Positions 34,122-43,330 of a stretch of DNA of 64,000 bases are shown here, piece after piece. The position numbers and the translations under genes were made by a program. Source of the stretch: JALYUA01 sp039933215 (GTDB lineage Bacteria > Acidobacteriota > Thermoanaerobaculia > UBA5066 > Gp7-AA6). Numbering within the stretch: position 1 is the stretch's first letter; every line of letters starts with the position of its first letter. Location: positions 1-64,000 of the forward strand of contig JBDTOO010000014.1 in assembly GCA_039933215.1 (NCBI GenBank). Reading direction: 5' to 3'. The notes beneath the pieces are model-generated. The model had not been told where the DNA came from and made no database searches. It was given only the letters and a program-made list of their open reading frames with translations.

Positions 34122-34863
34122 TCACAGCGACGCGAGCGCAGCACGCGCCTCGACCGTGCGCGAATCCTTGCCTCCGTGGTGACGGCGGAGACGGCCCAAT
34201 GCCTCGTCCAGCCCACGTCGGGCGCGCTCGTGATCTCCCTGAGCGCGTGCCACCTTCCCGCAGGCGAGAAGCATGTCGTCCAGGCCGGGGTGTTCCGGGT
34301 CGATACGACGCTGGAGCGCGACGGCCTGGTCGAGCAGGCCTCTCGCCTGAAGGAGATTCTCCGGGGTCGGTCTCGCGAGGAGATCGAGAGCGAGTTGCAA
34401 TCGGGTTCCCGCGACGGCGGGGTTGCCCGGCCCGTCGGACTTCAGCTGGTTCGCGAGCGACCTTCGGTGAAGCTCCGTCGCTCACCGCCACTCTCTGCTG
34501 GAACTGCCCGTCCGTGCGCTCCGCCACCCATACCTCGCCCATGCCGCCCCGCCCGAGCAACGTGATCAGCCGGTACGGACCGATCGACTCCCCCGCGGAC
34601 GAGTCCGCCGGCGCCGTCCCCTCTCCCATCCATTCCCTCGCCAGCGTCGGCGAGGCGTAATCCGCCGCTCCCCCCTCCAGAAAATCCCCCGCCGCGCGGT
34701 CGGCCGACAGCAACCCCTCCAGCAGCAACGCCAGCTCCGCATCGCTCTCCCGAAGCTTCGACAACCGACCCCGCGCCTCCTCGACCGAAAGCCCCGACAG
34801 CTCCTCGAACAGCGCCCCAGCCTCCCCCATCCGACCCCGGGCTAAATCCGACCCCTTGTTCAC
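34122..34863 (-). pseudogene. Ser/Thr kinase gene with large internal deletion
   Basis: The N-terminal 125 codons (MGEAGALFEELSGLSVEEA.., GRGGMGEVWVAERTDGQFQQ, RVAV) are almost identical to the kinase at 34866-37739; at about 34478 the sequence jumps to the C-terminal end (LHRRSLANQLK, TRLQLALDLLARP, DALGRLRRHHGGKDSRTVEA-like), ending at 34122. The lysine-to-TPR middle, about 2.1 kb, is missing and the frame shifts at the junction, so no working kinase can result. The N-terminal half is closer to the neighbour than the C-terminal half. Confidence 0.85.
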
Positions 34864-34865
34864 GC

Positions 34866-37739
34866 CTAGATCTCTCGCAGTACCGCGCGAGCTTCCGCCG
34901 TCCGGGAGTCCTTCTCGCCGTGGTGCCGCCGGAGCCGGTCGAGAGCCTGCTGGAACTCGCCGCGCGCACGCGGCTTGTCGTTCTGGGCCCGGGCCAAGCG
35001 GCCGCTCGCCATAAGCATCTCGTCCAGACGCGGGTGATCGGAGTCGATCTTCCGCGTCAGTTCGATCGCGAGATCGAGCTCTCTCCGCGCTTCGGCGAGA
35101 TGCGATGCCGTCGGCTGCGCGATCAGATCGAGCGCGAGTTGAAGACGAGTACCGGGAACCGATGGATTGTCCGCGCCGACCGCCTTGAGCTGGATGGCCA
35201 GCGCCCTTCGATGGAGGACCATCGCCTCGTCCACCCGGCCACGGGCGCGCAACGTTTCACCGAGATCGTTCAGCGGGGCGCGGAGATTGTCCGCTTCGGG
35301 CCCGAACAATTCCTCGAGACCGGCGATCGCCTGCCGCAGCGTCGTTTCCGCGGCGCCGAGCTCGCCGCTCTTCAGCTGCACCTCGCCGAGATTGCCGAGT
35401 GCCGCCAGAGTCACCTGATGCCCGGGCCCATAGCGAGCCCGGGCGATTGCGAGGCACTCGTCGAGCCGCTGTCGCGCTTCCGGGTATTTCTCCTGAGCGA
35501 TCAGCGACAGGGCCCACACCCGCAGAGAGCTCGCGGCGTCGCCGTCATTCAAGGATCGATAGATCCTCAGAGACTCGGCGAACGCCGCGTCCGCCTCGGC
35601 GTACCGGCGCTCATTCATGTAGAGGAAGCCCAGGTCGATGAGCGTCGACGCCAGATCGGGATGATTTCCACCGAGGCTCTTGCGCTGCGACACGAGCGTG
35701 ATCGCGAATTCCTTCTCGGCCTCGGGGCGTCGCCCGCGATACGAGAGGAGCTCGGCGAGAGCGGCGTGTCCGTTGGCCGCGCGGGGATCGTCGATTCCCA
35801 GCGTCCTGTCGAGGAGCCCATTGGACGCGCGATACGATTTCTCCGCGTCGTCGTAGTGGCTCATCGCCTCCTGAATCACGCCAACCTGGTGGAGGCTGTT
35901 CGCGGTCTCCGGACTCTCGGCTCCGAAGCGAAGCCGCCGGGAGATGAGCAATTCGCCCGCGAGCGACAGGGCCTCGTCGTTCGCTCCTTCGTTGACGAGA
36001 ACATCGGCAAGGATCTCCTTGGCCCGAATGGTCTCGTCGCTGTCGGGCCCGTAGGCGTTTGCGAGGCGTGGAAGTGCGACACGAAGTGCTCGCTCGGCTT
36101 CCACCTCGTCGGCCATCGCCGCGCGAACACTCGCCAGAGTGACGAGGCTCTGCATCGTCCGGGGGTCCTCGCCGCCAAAGAGCCGGCGACGTTCGCTGAG
36201 GGCGCGTTCCGCGAGGACTCGCGCGTCCGGCAGAGCGCCGAGGCTCTGCTGGATCTGCGCGACCGCGTCATAGAGAGCGGCCTGAACCTCGGGCTCACCG
36301 CGCAGGTCGGTCCCGATGCGGCGCGTTCCCGCGGCCAGAAGCTCGCGAGCCGTGACCTTATCGCCGCGGGCCATGACGGGGTCCGAACCTTGAAAGATCG
36401 CAACCAGAAACTCCTGGATGCGTTCGGCGCGGCGGGCAGCTTGTTTCGCGACGCGAGCCTGCCAGAGGGAGGTTGTCAGGCCTCCGAGCAATGCGAGAAA
36501 GACGAGTACCGCGGCCACGACGCCGGCGCGATGCCGGCGCACGAACTTGCGCACGCGATACGGCACCGTGTCGGGTCGCGCCTCGACACGCCGACCGGCG
36601 AGGTGACGCCGGACGTCCTCGGCCATCTCCGCCGCGCCCGCATAGCGCCGTTCGGGCTCGCGCCGCAATGCCTTCTGCGCGATCGCGTCCACGTCCCCTT
36701 CCAGCTGCTTCGACCGCCGACGACTCTCCCGCGACGTCTCCGCCCCCGATCGCGCCAGCAGGGCCCGGCTCGGCCTCTCCGTCGTCTCCCGGTCCACCGT
36801 CGCCGCGAGAGCCGCCGGCGACGTCGTCTTCCTCTCGTGCGGCGGCGACCCCGTCATCAGCTCGTACAGCAGGACGCCCAGCCCGTACACGTCCGTCGCG
36901 GTCGTCACCGGCTCCCCCAGGATCTGCTCCGGCGCCGCGTACGTCGGTGTCAGGATCCGCTCGTCGATCCGCGTCGACGGGTCCTCCCCCGGTGCGCCAT
37001 CGTCGTCCGTCAGCACCTTGGCGATCCCGAAGTCCAGCAGCTTCACCCGCCCCTCCGCGTCCACCAGCACGTTGGACGGCTTGATGTCGCGATGCACGAC
37101 GAGGCGCCGATGCGCAACAGCCACCGCCTCCGCGCACGTCGCGATCAGGCGCAGTCGATCGGCAACCGCGAGGTCGCGGGCCTCGCAGTATTCGGTGATC
37201 GGCTCGCCTTCGACCAGCTCCATCACGAAGTACGGCCGCCCGTCCGAAGTCGCCCCCCCATCCAGCAGTCGCGCGATGTGCGGATGCTCCAGCCGTGCCA
37301 GAACCTGCCGCTCCCGCAGGAACCGGCGGCGGATCCCCTCCGACTCCATCCCCCGCTTCAAGAGCTTCACCGCCACTCTCTGCTGGAACTGCCCGTCCGT
37401 GCGCTCCGCCACCCACACCTCGCCCATGCCGCCCCGCCCGAGCAACGTGATCAGTCGGTACGGACCGATCGACTCCCCTGCGGACGAGTCCGCCGGCGCC
37501 GTCCCCTCTCCCATCCATTCCCGCGCCAGCGTCGGCGAGGCGTAATCCGCCGCTCCCCCCTCCAGAAAATCCCCCGCCGCGCGGTCGGCCGACAGCAACC
37601 CCTCCAGCAGCAACGCCAGCTCCGCATCGCTCTCCCGAAGCTTCGACAACCGACCCCGCGACTCTTCCTCTGACAGACCCGACAGCTCCTCGAACAGTGC
37701 CCCAGCCTCCCCCATCCGACCACCCGCAAATCCCGTCAT
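34866..37739 (-). CDS. Membrane Ser/Thr protein kinase with TPR domain
   Basis: 957 aa from the ATG at 37739, which overlaps the sigma gene stop (ATGA). Kinase domain about 94-380 with GRGGMG (101-106), K125, HRD Asp D218, DFG Asp D236 and APEQ in the activation loop. A transmembrane helix (about 405-425) is followed by about 500 residues of TPR repeats with the tetratricopeptide pattern (LASVRAAMADEVEAERALRVAL, HAALAELLSYRGRRPEAEKEF, LGNLGEVQLKSGELGAAETTL). Paired with the ECF sigma gene upstream and divergent from an SBBP surface protein. A deleted copy lies immediately downstream. Confidence 0.94.
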   Translation of the reverse strand: MTGFAGGRMGEAGALFEELSGLSEEESRGRLSKLRESDAELALLLEGLLSADRAAGDFLEGGAADYASPTLAREWMGEGTAPADSSAGESIGPYRLITLLGRGGMGEVWVAERTDGQFQQRVAVKLLKRGMESEGIRRRFLRERQVLARLEHPHIARLLDGGATSDGRPYFVMELVEGEPITEYCEARDLAVADRLRLIATCAEAVAVAHRRLVVHRDIKPSNVLVDAEGRVKLLDFGIAKVLTDDDGAPGEDPSTRIDERILTPTYAAPEQILGEPVTTATDVYGLGVLLYELMTGSPPHERKTTSPAALAATVDRETTERPSRALLARSGAETSRESRRRSKQLEGDVDAIAQKALRREPERRYAGAAEMAEDVRRHLAGRRVEARPDTVPYRVRKFVRRHRAGVVAAVLVFLALLGGLTTSLWQARVAKQAARRAERIQEFLVAIFQGSDPVMARGDKVTARELLAAGTRRIGTDLRGEPEVQAALYDAVAQIQQSLGALPDARVLAERALSERRRLFGGEDPRTMQSLVTLASVRAAMADEVEAERALRVALPRLANAYGPDSDETIRAKEILADVLVNEGANDEALSLAGELLISRRLRFGAESPETANSLHQVGVIQEAMSHYDDAEKSYRASNGLLDRTLGIDDPRAANGHAALAELLSYRGRRPEAEKEFAITLVSQRKSLGGNHPDLASTLIDLGFLYMNERRYAEADAAFAESLRIYRSLNDGDAASSLRVWALSLIAQEKYPEARQRLDECLAIARARYGPGHQVTLAALGNLGEVQLKSGELGAAETTLRQAIAGLEELFGPEADNLRAPLNDLGETLRARGRVDEAMVLHRRALAIQLKAVGADNPSVPGTRLQLALDLIAQPTASHLAEARRELDLAIELTRKIDSDHPRLDEMLMASGRLARAQNDKPRARGEFQQALDRLRRHHGEKDSRTAEARAVLREI

Positions 37740-38353
37740 GGCGCGGCGCCCGGCGCGGAGTCGGCCAGCTGCTTGAAGAGAAACGCGCGGGCGATCTTCC
37801 AGTGGCGCTTGACCGTCCGCTCGGAGACGTCGAGTGTGCGCGCGATGTCCTCGATCGAGAGGCCGTTGTAGAAGCGCCACTCGACCACCCGGGCGAGCTC
37901 CGGGTCGCTGTGCTCGAGGAGTGTCAGCGCCTCGTCCAGGGCGATCAGCTCTTCGGGACGCTCCGAGCGGGCAAGACGGTCGGGAACGTCTTCGAGCGCG
38001 AGCGCCGGCCGTCCCGACCCTCGCTTGCCTCGGAACCTCCGCTTCGCGTCGTCCAGGATCACCTGCCGCATGGCGCGGGCGGTCGCGGCATAGAAGTGAT
38101 ACCGGTCCCGGATCGACCAGGGCGCACCGTGCGAAAGCTTCAGGTAAGCCTCGTGGACGAGCTCGGTCGTGTCGAGGCTCCCGTGACGGCCGGACGCGGA
38201 AAGCTGACGGCGGGCAATCCGCCGCATCTCCCCGTAGACCGCGGAAAAGAGCTCCTCCGCGGCCTTCGAGTCTCCGGACTCGACCGCCCGCAGGAGATCC
38301 GTGATCGGACCGGCGGGTGGGCGATCTCCTTCCGGGGGAGGTGTTTGGGTCAT
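37736..38353 (-). CDS. ECF-type sigma-70 factor paired with a Ser/Thr kinase
   Basis: 205 aa, the same Sigma70_ECF class as the factor at 10926. Region 2: LFSAVYGEMRRIARRQL..LDTTELVHEAYLKL and YHFYAATARAMRQVILDDAKRR; region 4: LARVVEWRFYNGLSIEDIARTLDVSERTVKRHWKIARAFL. The stop overlaps the start of the kinase gene. The region to the divergent SBBP gene is only 108 bases, so the promoters of both must share it. Confidence 0.93.
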   Translation of the reverse strand: MTQTPPPEGDRPPAGPITDLLRAVESGDSKAAEELFSAVYGEMRRIARRQLSASGRHGSLDTTELVHEAYLKLSHGAPWSIRDRYHFYAATARAMRQVILDDAKRRFRGKRGSGRPALALEDVPDRLARSERPEELIALDEALTLLEHSDPELARVVEWRFYNGLSIEDIARTLDVSERTVKRHWKIARAFLFKQLADSAPGAAP

Positions 38354-38461
38354 CGCAATCGCTCTGGCTCCGATCCCGGGAAGGATAGCTCAGCGAAATT
38401 CTCCGGTCTCGTGTCCCTTTTCCCCGATCTCGTCGTGATGGAGAGGGCAGGGGGACCCTTC

Positions 38462-40843
38462 ATGACATGGCGAGTGTTCGTAATGGCGCTGGTTGCGGTT
38501 TCGAGCTTCCCGAATCTTTCGTCCTCTCTCCTCTTTGCGGAGAATCGGCCTCCGGCCGGCATCGACGCCTCCGCGGGGAGCGCGGCCACGCGCTCCCGTC
38601 TCGTCGAGGCCTATGGGAGACTCCCGCTCCACTTCGAGGAGAACCGCGGCCAGGCGGACTCCCGAGTCCGCTTTCTGTCGCGCGGACCCGGTTATGCGAT
38701 GTTTCTCACACCCGGTGAAATGGTCCTCGACCTGCGCCCGCCCCGGGGCGCCGGCCACACGCGTCCCCCGATCCGCATGGAGCTCGCGGGTGCGGAGAAA
38801 TCGTCTCGAATCGTAGGGACGGACGAGCTGCCGGGCCGCTCCAACTACTTCGTCGGGAACGATCCCTTCCGGTGGACGACCGGCGTGCCGCACTTCGCGC
38901 GCGTGCGCTACGAGGGCGTCTATCCCGGGATCGACCTCGTCTACTACGGAAATCCCCGCGAGCTCGAGTACGACTTCGTCGTCGCGCCGGGCGGCTCGCC
39001 GGATCGAATCCGCCTGCGCTTCTCCGGCGCCGGGCTGTCGCTCGACCCGGCCGGCGCGCTCCGCCTTTCCGTCTCCGGCGCCGAGGTTGTGCAGAAGAGG
39101 CCGGTGATCTATCAGGAGCGCGACGGTGTCCGCGAGGCGGTTGCCGGCGGATACGTCCCGACGGGACCGCATGAGGTCGGGTTCCGTGTTGCCCGGTACG
39201 ACCGCGCACGGCCGCTGTGGATCGACCCCGTGCTGGTCTACTCGACGTATCTGGGCGGCGCGGGGGACGATGAGGCGTTTGCGGTCGCCGTGGATTCCGC
39301 GGGGAGCGCTTACGTCGCCGGACAGACGCGATCCGCGAACTTTCCCCTTCAGGCCCCGTTCAAGTCCGTCAACGCGTCCGGGGCCACCGACGGGTTCGTC
39401 ACGAAGTTCAATGCCGCGGGCACCGCGCTCGTCTACTCCACCTATCTGGGCGGATCGACCAACCAGGATTTCGGTCTCGCGATCGCCGTCGACGGCGCAG
39501 GAAACGCTTACGTCGCGGGTGAGACTTCCTCGACGGACTTCCCCACGGTCAATCCGATCCAGGCGACCAACGGAGGCGGCGTCGATGGCTTTGTCACCAA
39601 GCTGAACGCCGCGGGATCCGCACTTCTCTACTCGACCTACATCGGGGGCAACGGGAATGACGAGATCTTCGGAATCGCGGTCGATCCCTCCGGCAACGCC
39701 TGCGTCTCCGGTTCCACGATTTCGACCAATTTTCCGACGGTGAACCCGTTCCAGGGCTCCTTTGGAGGCGGCTCCTTCTTCGACGCCTTCGCCGCGAAGA
39801 TCAACGCCGCCGGATCCGCCCTCGTCTACTCGACCTACCTGGGAGGGAACGGGGGCGACTTCGCCCGAGCCGTCGCGACGGATTCCCTCGGAAACGCCTA
39901 TATCGTCGGGGCCGCATCGACCGGCTTTCCGACCTTGAACGCGTTTCAGGCCACGTCCGGCGGCGGCTCCGGCTTCGGCTTCGAAGACGCCTTCCTCACG
40001 AAGCTCGATCCGTCGGGAACCGCGTTGTTTTCGACGTTCCTCGGCGGCAACGGGACTGATAACGCTTTCGGAGTCTCCGTGGACGGTTCCGCAAGCGTCT
40101 ACGTTGCGGGCATCACGAGATCGACGAACTTTCCGACCGTGAACCCTTTTCAGGCCACGTACCTCGGCGCCGTGAACGATGGATTCGTGACCAAATTCAA
40201 TCCGGCCGGGTCGGCGCTCATCTATTCCACGTACTTCGGGAACTCGACGGACGTGCGCGCGATCGCAACGGACGCGGCGGGAAACGCCTTCCTTGCGGGC
40301 CAGACCTCTTCTGTTCTCCCTCAGGTCAATCCGGTTCAGGCGGCGTTTGGCGGGGGGGCTTCCGACGCCTTCGTCTCGGAGCTCAACCCGGCGGGTTCGG
40401 CCCTCGTGTACTCGACCTTTCTCGGAGGGAGCGCTAACGACGTCGGATTTGGCCTCGCGGTGGATTCCTCGGGTGCCGCGTACGTCGTCGGGTTGACCGA
40501 TTCGCTGAACTGGCCGACACAGACGCCATTTCAGGCCACACACGGCGGCGGGTCCGACGATGCGTTCGCGGCGAAGTTGTCCGGGTCGGGAGTCCTGCCG
40601 ACCCCGACGCCGACCACCACGCCGGCCGTCGTCACCGTGACTCCGACGTCCTCCGGGCCCATCGCCACTGCGACCCCCACGGCGCCTCTCCCGACGGCGA
40701 CGGCGACTCCGGCGGGAATCATCCCGACACCCGGGCCGGGAGGAGGCCCGGCATCGGCCGTGCCCATGCTGTCGCCCCGGGTTCTCGCGCTCTTCGCGCT
40801 GGCGCTCATGGCCGCCGCGGTTCTCGTTCTTCGAAAGACGTAA
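38462..40843 (+). CDS. SBBP-repeat surface protein with VPML (IPTL-CTERM-like) tail
   Basis: 793 aa. Signal peptide at 1-26 (MTWRVFVMALVAVSSFPNL region), then a DUF7948-type N-terminal domain at about 45-260 (PLHFEENRGQADSRVRFLSRG, GRSNYFVGNDP, VRYEGVYPGIDLVYYGN). Residues 265-715 hold about eight SBBP propeller repeats with the pattern VYSTYLGG..D.AFAVAVDSAGSAYVAG. A short TPTPT linker, then VPMLSPRVLALFALALM..LRKT (767-793) as sorting signal. It is probably exported and surface-bound. Divergent from the sigma/kinase operon at 37736-38353. Confidence 0.92.
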   Translation: MTWRVFVMALVAVSSFPNLSSSLLFAENRPPAGIDASAGSAATRSRLVEAYGRLPLHFEENRGQADSRVRFLSRGPGYAMFLTPGEMVLDLRPPRGAGHTRPPIRMELAGAEKSSRIVGTDELPGRSNYFVGNDPFRWTTGVPHFARVRYEGVYPGIDLVYYGNPRELEYDFVVAPGGSPDRIRLRFSGAGLSLDPAGALRLSVSGAEVVQKRPVIYQERDGVREAVAGGYVPTGPHEVGFRVARYDRARPLWIDPVLVYSTYLGGAGDDEAFAVAVDSAGSAYVAGQTRSANFPLQAPFKSVNASGATDGFVTKFNAAGTALVYSTYLGGSTNQDFGLAIAVDGAGNAYVAGETSSTDFPTVNPIQATNGGGVDGFVTKLNAAGSALLYSTYIGGNGNDEIFGIAVDPSGNACVSGSTISTNFPTVNPFQGSFGGGSFFDAFAAKINAAGSALVYSTYLGGNGGDFARAVATDSLGNAYIVGAASTGFPTLNAFQATSGGGSGFGFEDAFLTKLDPSGTALFSTFLGGNGTDNAFGVSVDGSASVYVAGITRSTNFPTVNPFQATYLGAVNDGFVTKFNPAGSALIYSTYFGNSTDVRAIATDAAGNAFLAGQTSSVLPQVNPVQAAFGGGASDAFVSELNPAGSALVYSTFLGGSANDVGFGLAVDSSGAAYVVGLTDSLNWPTQTPFQATHGGGSDDAFAAKLSGSGVLPTPTPTTTPAVVTVTPTSSGPIATATPTAPLPTATATPAGIIPTPGPGGGPASAVPMLSPRVLALFALALMAAAVLVLRKT

Positions 40844-40896
40844 CGGAGCGCGCATCCGCAGGCAGGAGAAGTCCATTGCATCGAAAGGAGATTTCC

Positions 40897-41313
40897 ATGC
40901 GAACGTTGAACCGCGTCGGATTCGCCCTGGCGTTCTCTCTCTTCTTCTCTCTCGGGGCCCTGGCCGCCGGCGGCGCGAACGTCGAAGCGACGCCTCAGGC
41001 CAAGGCCTATCGCGCCTCCCTCCGGGCGATCGCGGCCGGGGACTACGACGCCTATGTAAAGACCCTGTCGAGCGCGACGCGCAAGCAGATGGAGCAGCAG
41101 ACGAAGGGAAGGCCTCCGAATGACGTCATGTCCTTTTTGAAAAGCGTGTCCCCGACCGACCCCCGTCTGACGGCCGTGAAGCTCGACGGGAAGAAAGCGA
41201 CGCTCCGGGTCTTTGGAAAGATTGATGGTCAGGCTATGACGGGCTCCGTCGAGATGGAGGAGGAGGGCGGGCAGTGGAAGGTCGGGTCGCCGAGCTGGGA
41301 GGCGGCGAAATAG
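40897..41313 (+). CDS. Small secreted protein (DUF4878-like)
   Basis: 138 aa from the second in-frame ATG (40897), which has AAGGAG seven bases upstream. Signal peptide ends near ALAAG. The mature part (TPQAKAYRASLRAIAAGDYDAYVKTLSSATRKQMEQQ, then AVKLDGKKATLRVFGKIDGQAMTGSVEMEEEGGQWKVG) is one helix pair followed by a three-stranded sheet, as in DUF4878 or lumazine-binding-like NTF2 domains. It follows the SBBP gene by 53 bases in the same direction. The function is unknown. Confidence 0.75.
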   Translation: MRTLNRVGFALAFSLFFSLGALAAGGANVEATPQAKAYRASLRAIAAGDYDAYVKTLSSATRKQMEQQTKGRPPNDVMSFLKSVSPTDPRLTAVKLDGKKATLRVFGKIDGQAMTGSVEMEEEGGQWKVGSPSWEAAK

Positions 41314-41325
41314 GGCCGGCGGCGA

Positions 41326-41925
41326 TTACGTTTCCGGCGGCTTTCCGTCGGAGGCGCTTTTCTTCGCCGACATCCAGACCGCGGCGTCCCAGGCGTTGTG
41401 GATGCCGGTGAAGAGAAGGAGAAGCGAGCTGATCGCGGTCATGTAGAGCGCCGGGTCCGGACGCCGGAACGCGGTCGCTCCCGCGACCAGCAGTGTGAGG
41501 TAGGAGAAAACGGGCAGCCCGGCGTGAAAGAGCCAGTCTTCGAAGACCGGCACGTAGCCGGTCTGCCGGCTGGCTTGACGCACGACCCAGCACGCGTACG
41601 CGGGCCCCCCGAGGCCGGCGACCGACAGGCACGCGGCGAGGGTGACCGCCGTGTGTCCGGGGGTCGCGAGGATCGCGGAGATGAGCAGGACGGAGCAGAA
41701 GTGGACCACGGTCGGCGTGCCGAAGGCCTGCACGGCGTCTTCCGCGGCGAGGGCCCGGGCTTCCGCCCCGAGCGCGATCACCACGAACTGGAGACCCGTG
41801 AGCGCCGCGGCCGAGGAGCCGACGATCACGCAGAACGTTTCCCAGGGGTGAAGGACGAGCGTCACGCGGAGAGGTCTCCCATTTTCGGGGCGCTCTCCCT
41901 CAGTCCTCTTCCCAACAGCGTCCAA
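41326..41925 (-). CDS. Four-helix membrane protein of unknown function
   Basis: 199 aa from a TTG at 41925 that overlaps the preceding DGPF gene by 26 bases; a GTG at 41865 (TLVLHPWETFCVIVGSS) is an alternative that removes a hydrophilic 20-residue start. Hydrophobic segments lie near FCVIVGSSAAALTGLQFVVIAL, VVHFCSVLLISAIL, VTLAACLSVAGLGGPAYACW, LPVFSYLTLLVAGATAF and ALYMTAISSLLLLFTGIHNAWD. I do not recognise the family. Close coupling to the DGPF gene suggests co-expression. Confidence 0.7.
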   Translation of the reverse strand: MDAVGKRTEGERPENGRPLRVTLVLHPWETFCVIVGSSAAALTGLQFVVIALGAEARALAAEDAVQAFGTPTVVHFCSVLLISAILATPGHTAVTLAACLSVAGLGGPAYACWVVRQASRQTGYVPVFEDWLFHAGLPVFSYLTLLVAGATAFRRPDPALYMTAISSLLLLFTGIHNAWDAAVWMSAKKSASDGKPPET

Positions 41926-42259
41926 CCTCGCGGACTTCGACTGTCGACCATTCCGCGGCGGGACACTCGCCCGCGATGGCGACGGCCTGCTCCTTCGTCG
42001 GGCAATCGATCAGGAAGAAGCCGCCGACGATCTCCTTGCACTCTGCGAAGGGGCCGTCGACGATCGTCCGGCGGCCCTGGCGGACCTCGACGCGGACGCC
42101 CTCGGAGTCGGGCTTCAAAGCGTCGCTCGCCTTGAGGAGACCGCGAGCCCGGAGGCCGTCGGAAAAGGCGTTCATCCGCTCGTAGGCCCGGCGGCCCTGC
42201 TCGGCGGACACGACGGGCTTCTTCGCGGGCTCGTCGATGATCATCAGCAGGTAAGGCAT
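41900..42259 (-). CDS. YCII/DGPF-domain protein
   Basis: 119 aa. YCII fold starting MPYLLMIIDEPAKKPV with the signature IVDGPFAECKEIVGGFFLID and a final EVREVGRCWEED strand. It is the fifth DGPF gene of the window, 21.8 kb away from the ECF42 operon. On its own side no TGTCGA/CGWC promoter is seen, but one faces the divergent DoxX gene in the same 241-base intergenic region. Confidence 0.9.
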   Translation of the reverse strand: MPYLLMIIDEPAKKPVVSAEQGRRAYERMNAFSDGLRARGLLKASDALKPDSEGVRVEVRQGRRTIVDGPFAECKEIVGGFFLIDCPTKEQAVAIAGECPAAEWSTVEVREVGRCWEED

Positions 42260-42402
42260 CGGACCTCCGGCGGGATCCTATCGGGAACGCCGGGTCACGA
42301 GGGGAGAGGTCAGAGGGGGGGAAGGTCAGAGGAGGGTTAGAGGTCGACCAAATAATGGCGAAATGCGTGCCTGACCCCGCATTCAAAAAAATTTCGCACG
42401 GG

Positions 42403-42429
42403 TGTCGATCCGGCCGCCCCTGCTTCGTC
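42403..42429 (+). promoter_or_regulatory. Candidate ECF42 promoter of the doxX-like gene
   Basis: TGTCGA (42403-42408), 17 bases, CGTC (42426-42429), 71 bases before the start codon at 42501. The elements, spacer and start distance match the candidate promoter of the DGPF/ECF42 operon (74 bases). Just upstream lie an A-run and a short GCCTGACCCC segment that resembles a REP unit. Confidence 0.6.
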
Positions 42430-42500
42430 GTCTGGTCAGAGTCAGGGATTCGAACCGGTCGAAATCGCCCGGGACCCGGCTCCGAATGGAAGGAGAAACC

Positions 42501-43001
42501 ATGGCCGTCACCGCGTTGTCCCGGACCGAGAATGCGTTCGCCTCGTCCGCCCCCGATGCTCTTCCGGTCCCCCGTCCGGTCTCTTCCCCCGCCAGCGCCG
42601 GCGCCGCGGCCCGGCGATCCCGCGCGGCGTCGATCGGGCTCTGGACCGCCCAGGTGCTTCTCGCGGCGCTCTTCGTGTTCGCCGGCATCAACAAGCTGCT
42701 CGGCCTCCAGGAGGAGATGATCCGTCAGTTCGCCCGGATCGGTCTCGGCACCTGGTTCCGCTACTTCGTGGGAACGCTCGAGCTCGCCGGCGGACTCGGC
42801 CTGCTCATCCCACGGCTCTCCGGCCTCGCGGCGCTCGCGCTCGCCGGCGTGATGGTCGGCGCGATCTTCACGCACATCCTCGTCCTGCCGCCGGTCTACT
42901 TCGCCGCGTTCCCCGCGATCTTCGCCGCCGGCTTCCTGCTGATCGCCAGAGCCCGCCGCTCCGAGATCCGCACCCTCCTGGCGAGGATCCGCCCGAGCTG
43001 A
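42501..43001 (+). CDS. DoxX-family membrane protein
   Basis: 166 aa from the ATG at 42501 (AAGGAG six bases upstream). A hydrophilic Pro/Ala-rich N-terminus (about 40 residues) is longer than usual. Four TM helices follow: LWTAQVLLAALFVFAGINKLLG, FRYFVGTLELAGGLGLLIPRL, LAALALAGVMVGAIFTHILV and FAAFPAIFAAGFLLIARAR, with the FAGxxKL and GxLELxGGLGLL signatures of DoxX. DoxX-like proteins are frequent in ECF42 neighbourhoods, which agrees with the promoter found here. Its biochemical function is unknown. Confidence 0.88.
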   Translation: MAVTALSRTENAFASSAPDALPVPRPVSSPASAGAAARRSRAASIGLWTAQVLLAALFVFAGINKLLGLQEEMIRQFARIGLGTWFRYFVGTLELAGGLGLLIPRLSGLAALALAGVMVGAIFTHILVLPPVYFAAFPAIFAAGFLLIARARRSEIRTLLARIRPS

Positions 43002-43035
43002 AAAGCTGCCAAGGCAGCAGGAAGCTCGAGGGCTC

Positions 43036-43064
43036 CCCTCTCCCCCGCGCACCGGGGGAGAGGG
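43036..43064. terminator. Hairpin CCCTCTCCCCC / GGGGGAGAGGG
   Basis: An 11-bp perfect stem with a seven-base loop, 34 bases after the DoxX stop. It is the same repeat family as 16019-16046 and 62226-62258, all at gene 3' ends. No T-run. The remainder of the 43002-43330 gap carries the hairpin repeat below and nothing else seen. Confidence 0.5.
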
Positions 43065-43130
43065 CAAGGGTGAGGGGGGATCCCTGTAGCTCAAGAAGCC
43101 CGAAAGCCCGAACCACGGTGACCTCGATGA

Positions 43131-43284
43131 CCGCTCGCAGCGTGAGGAGTCTCCCGACCGAAGGGAGGGAGGAGCCTCACGCTGCGGGAGCCGGAGCGAT
43201 CGCGCAGCGAACACGGAGGCGACGGACGGAGGAGCCTCACGCTGCGGGAGCCGGAGCGATCGCGCAGCGAACGCGGAGGCGACG
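43131..43284 (-). repeat. Dispersed hairpin repeat, copy C (reverse, with compensatory changes)
   Basis: In the opposite orientation to copies A, B and D. The hairpin at 43137-43185 has arms GCAGCGTGAGG / CCTCACGCTGC, i.e. both partners of one pair are changed relative to GCAACGTGAGG / CCTCACGTTGC. A 60-base partial unit is tandemly repeated after it (43171-43224 and 43231-43284). Confidence 0.75.
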
Positions 43285-43330
43285 TGTCTACCCGGGAAAG
43301 AAGCGACGATTCGGTTCTATCCTCTACCCC

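Noticed and set aside
42402..42500. Upstream GTG start for the DoxX gene (adds 33 residues)
   Set aside because: The added part covers the candidate promoter and has no conserved features, while the ATG at 42501 has a good AAGGAG.
43070..43330. Upstream start of the kinase-BRCT gene through the repeat
   Set aside because: The added residues translate the hairpin repeat only; conserved sequence starts well after 43331.
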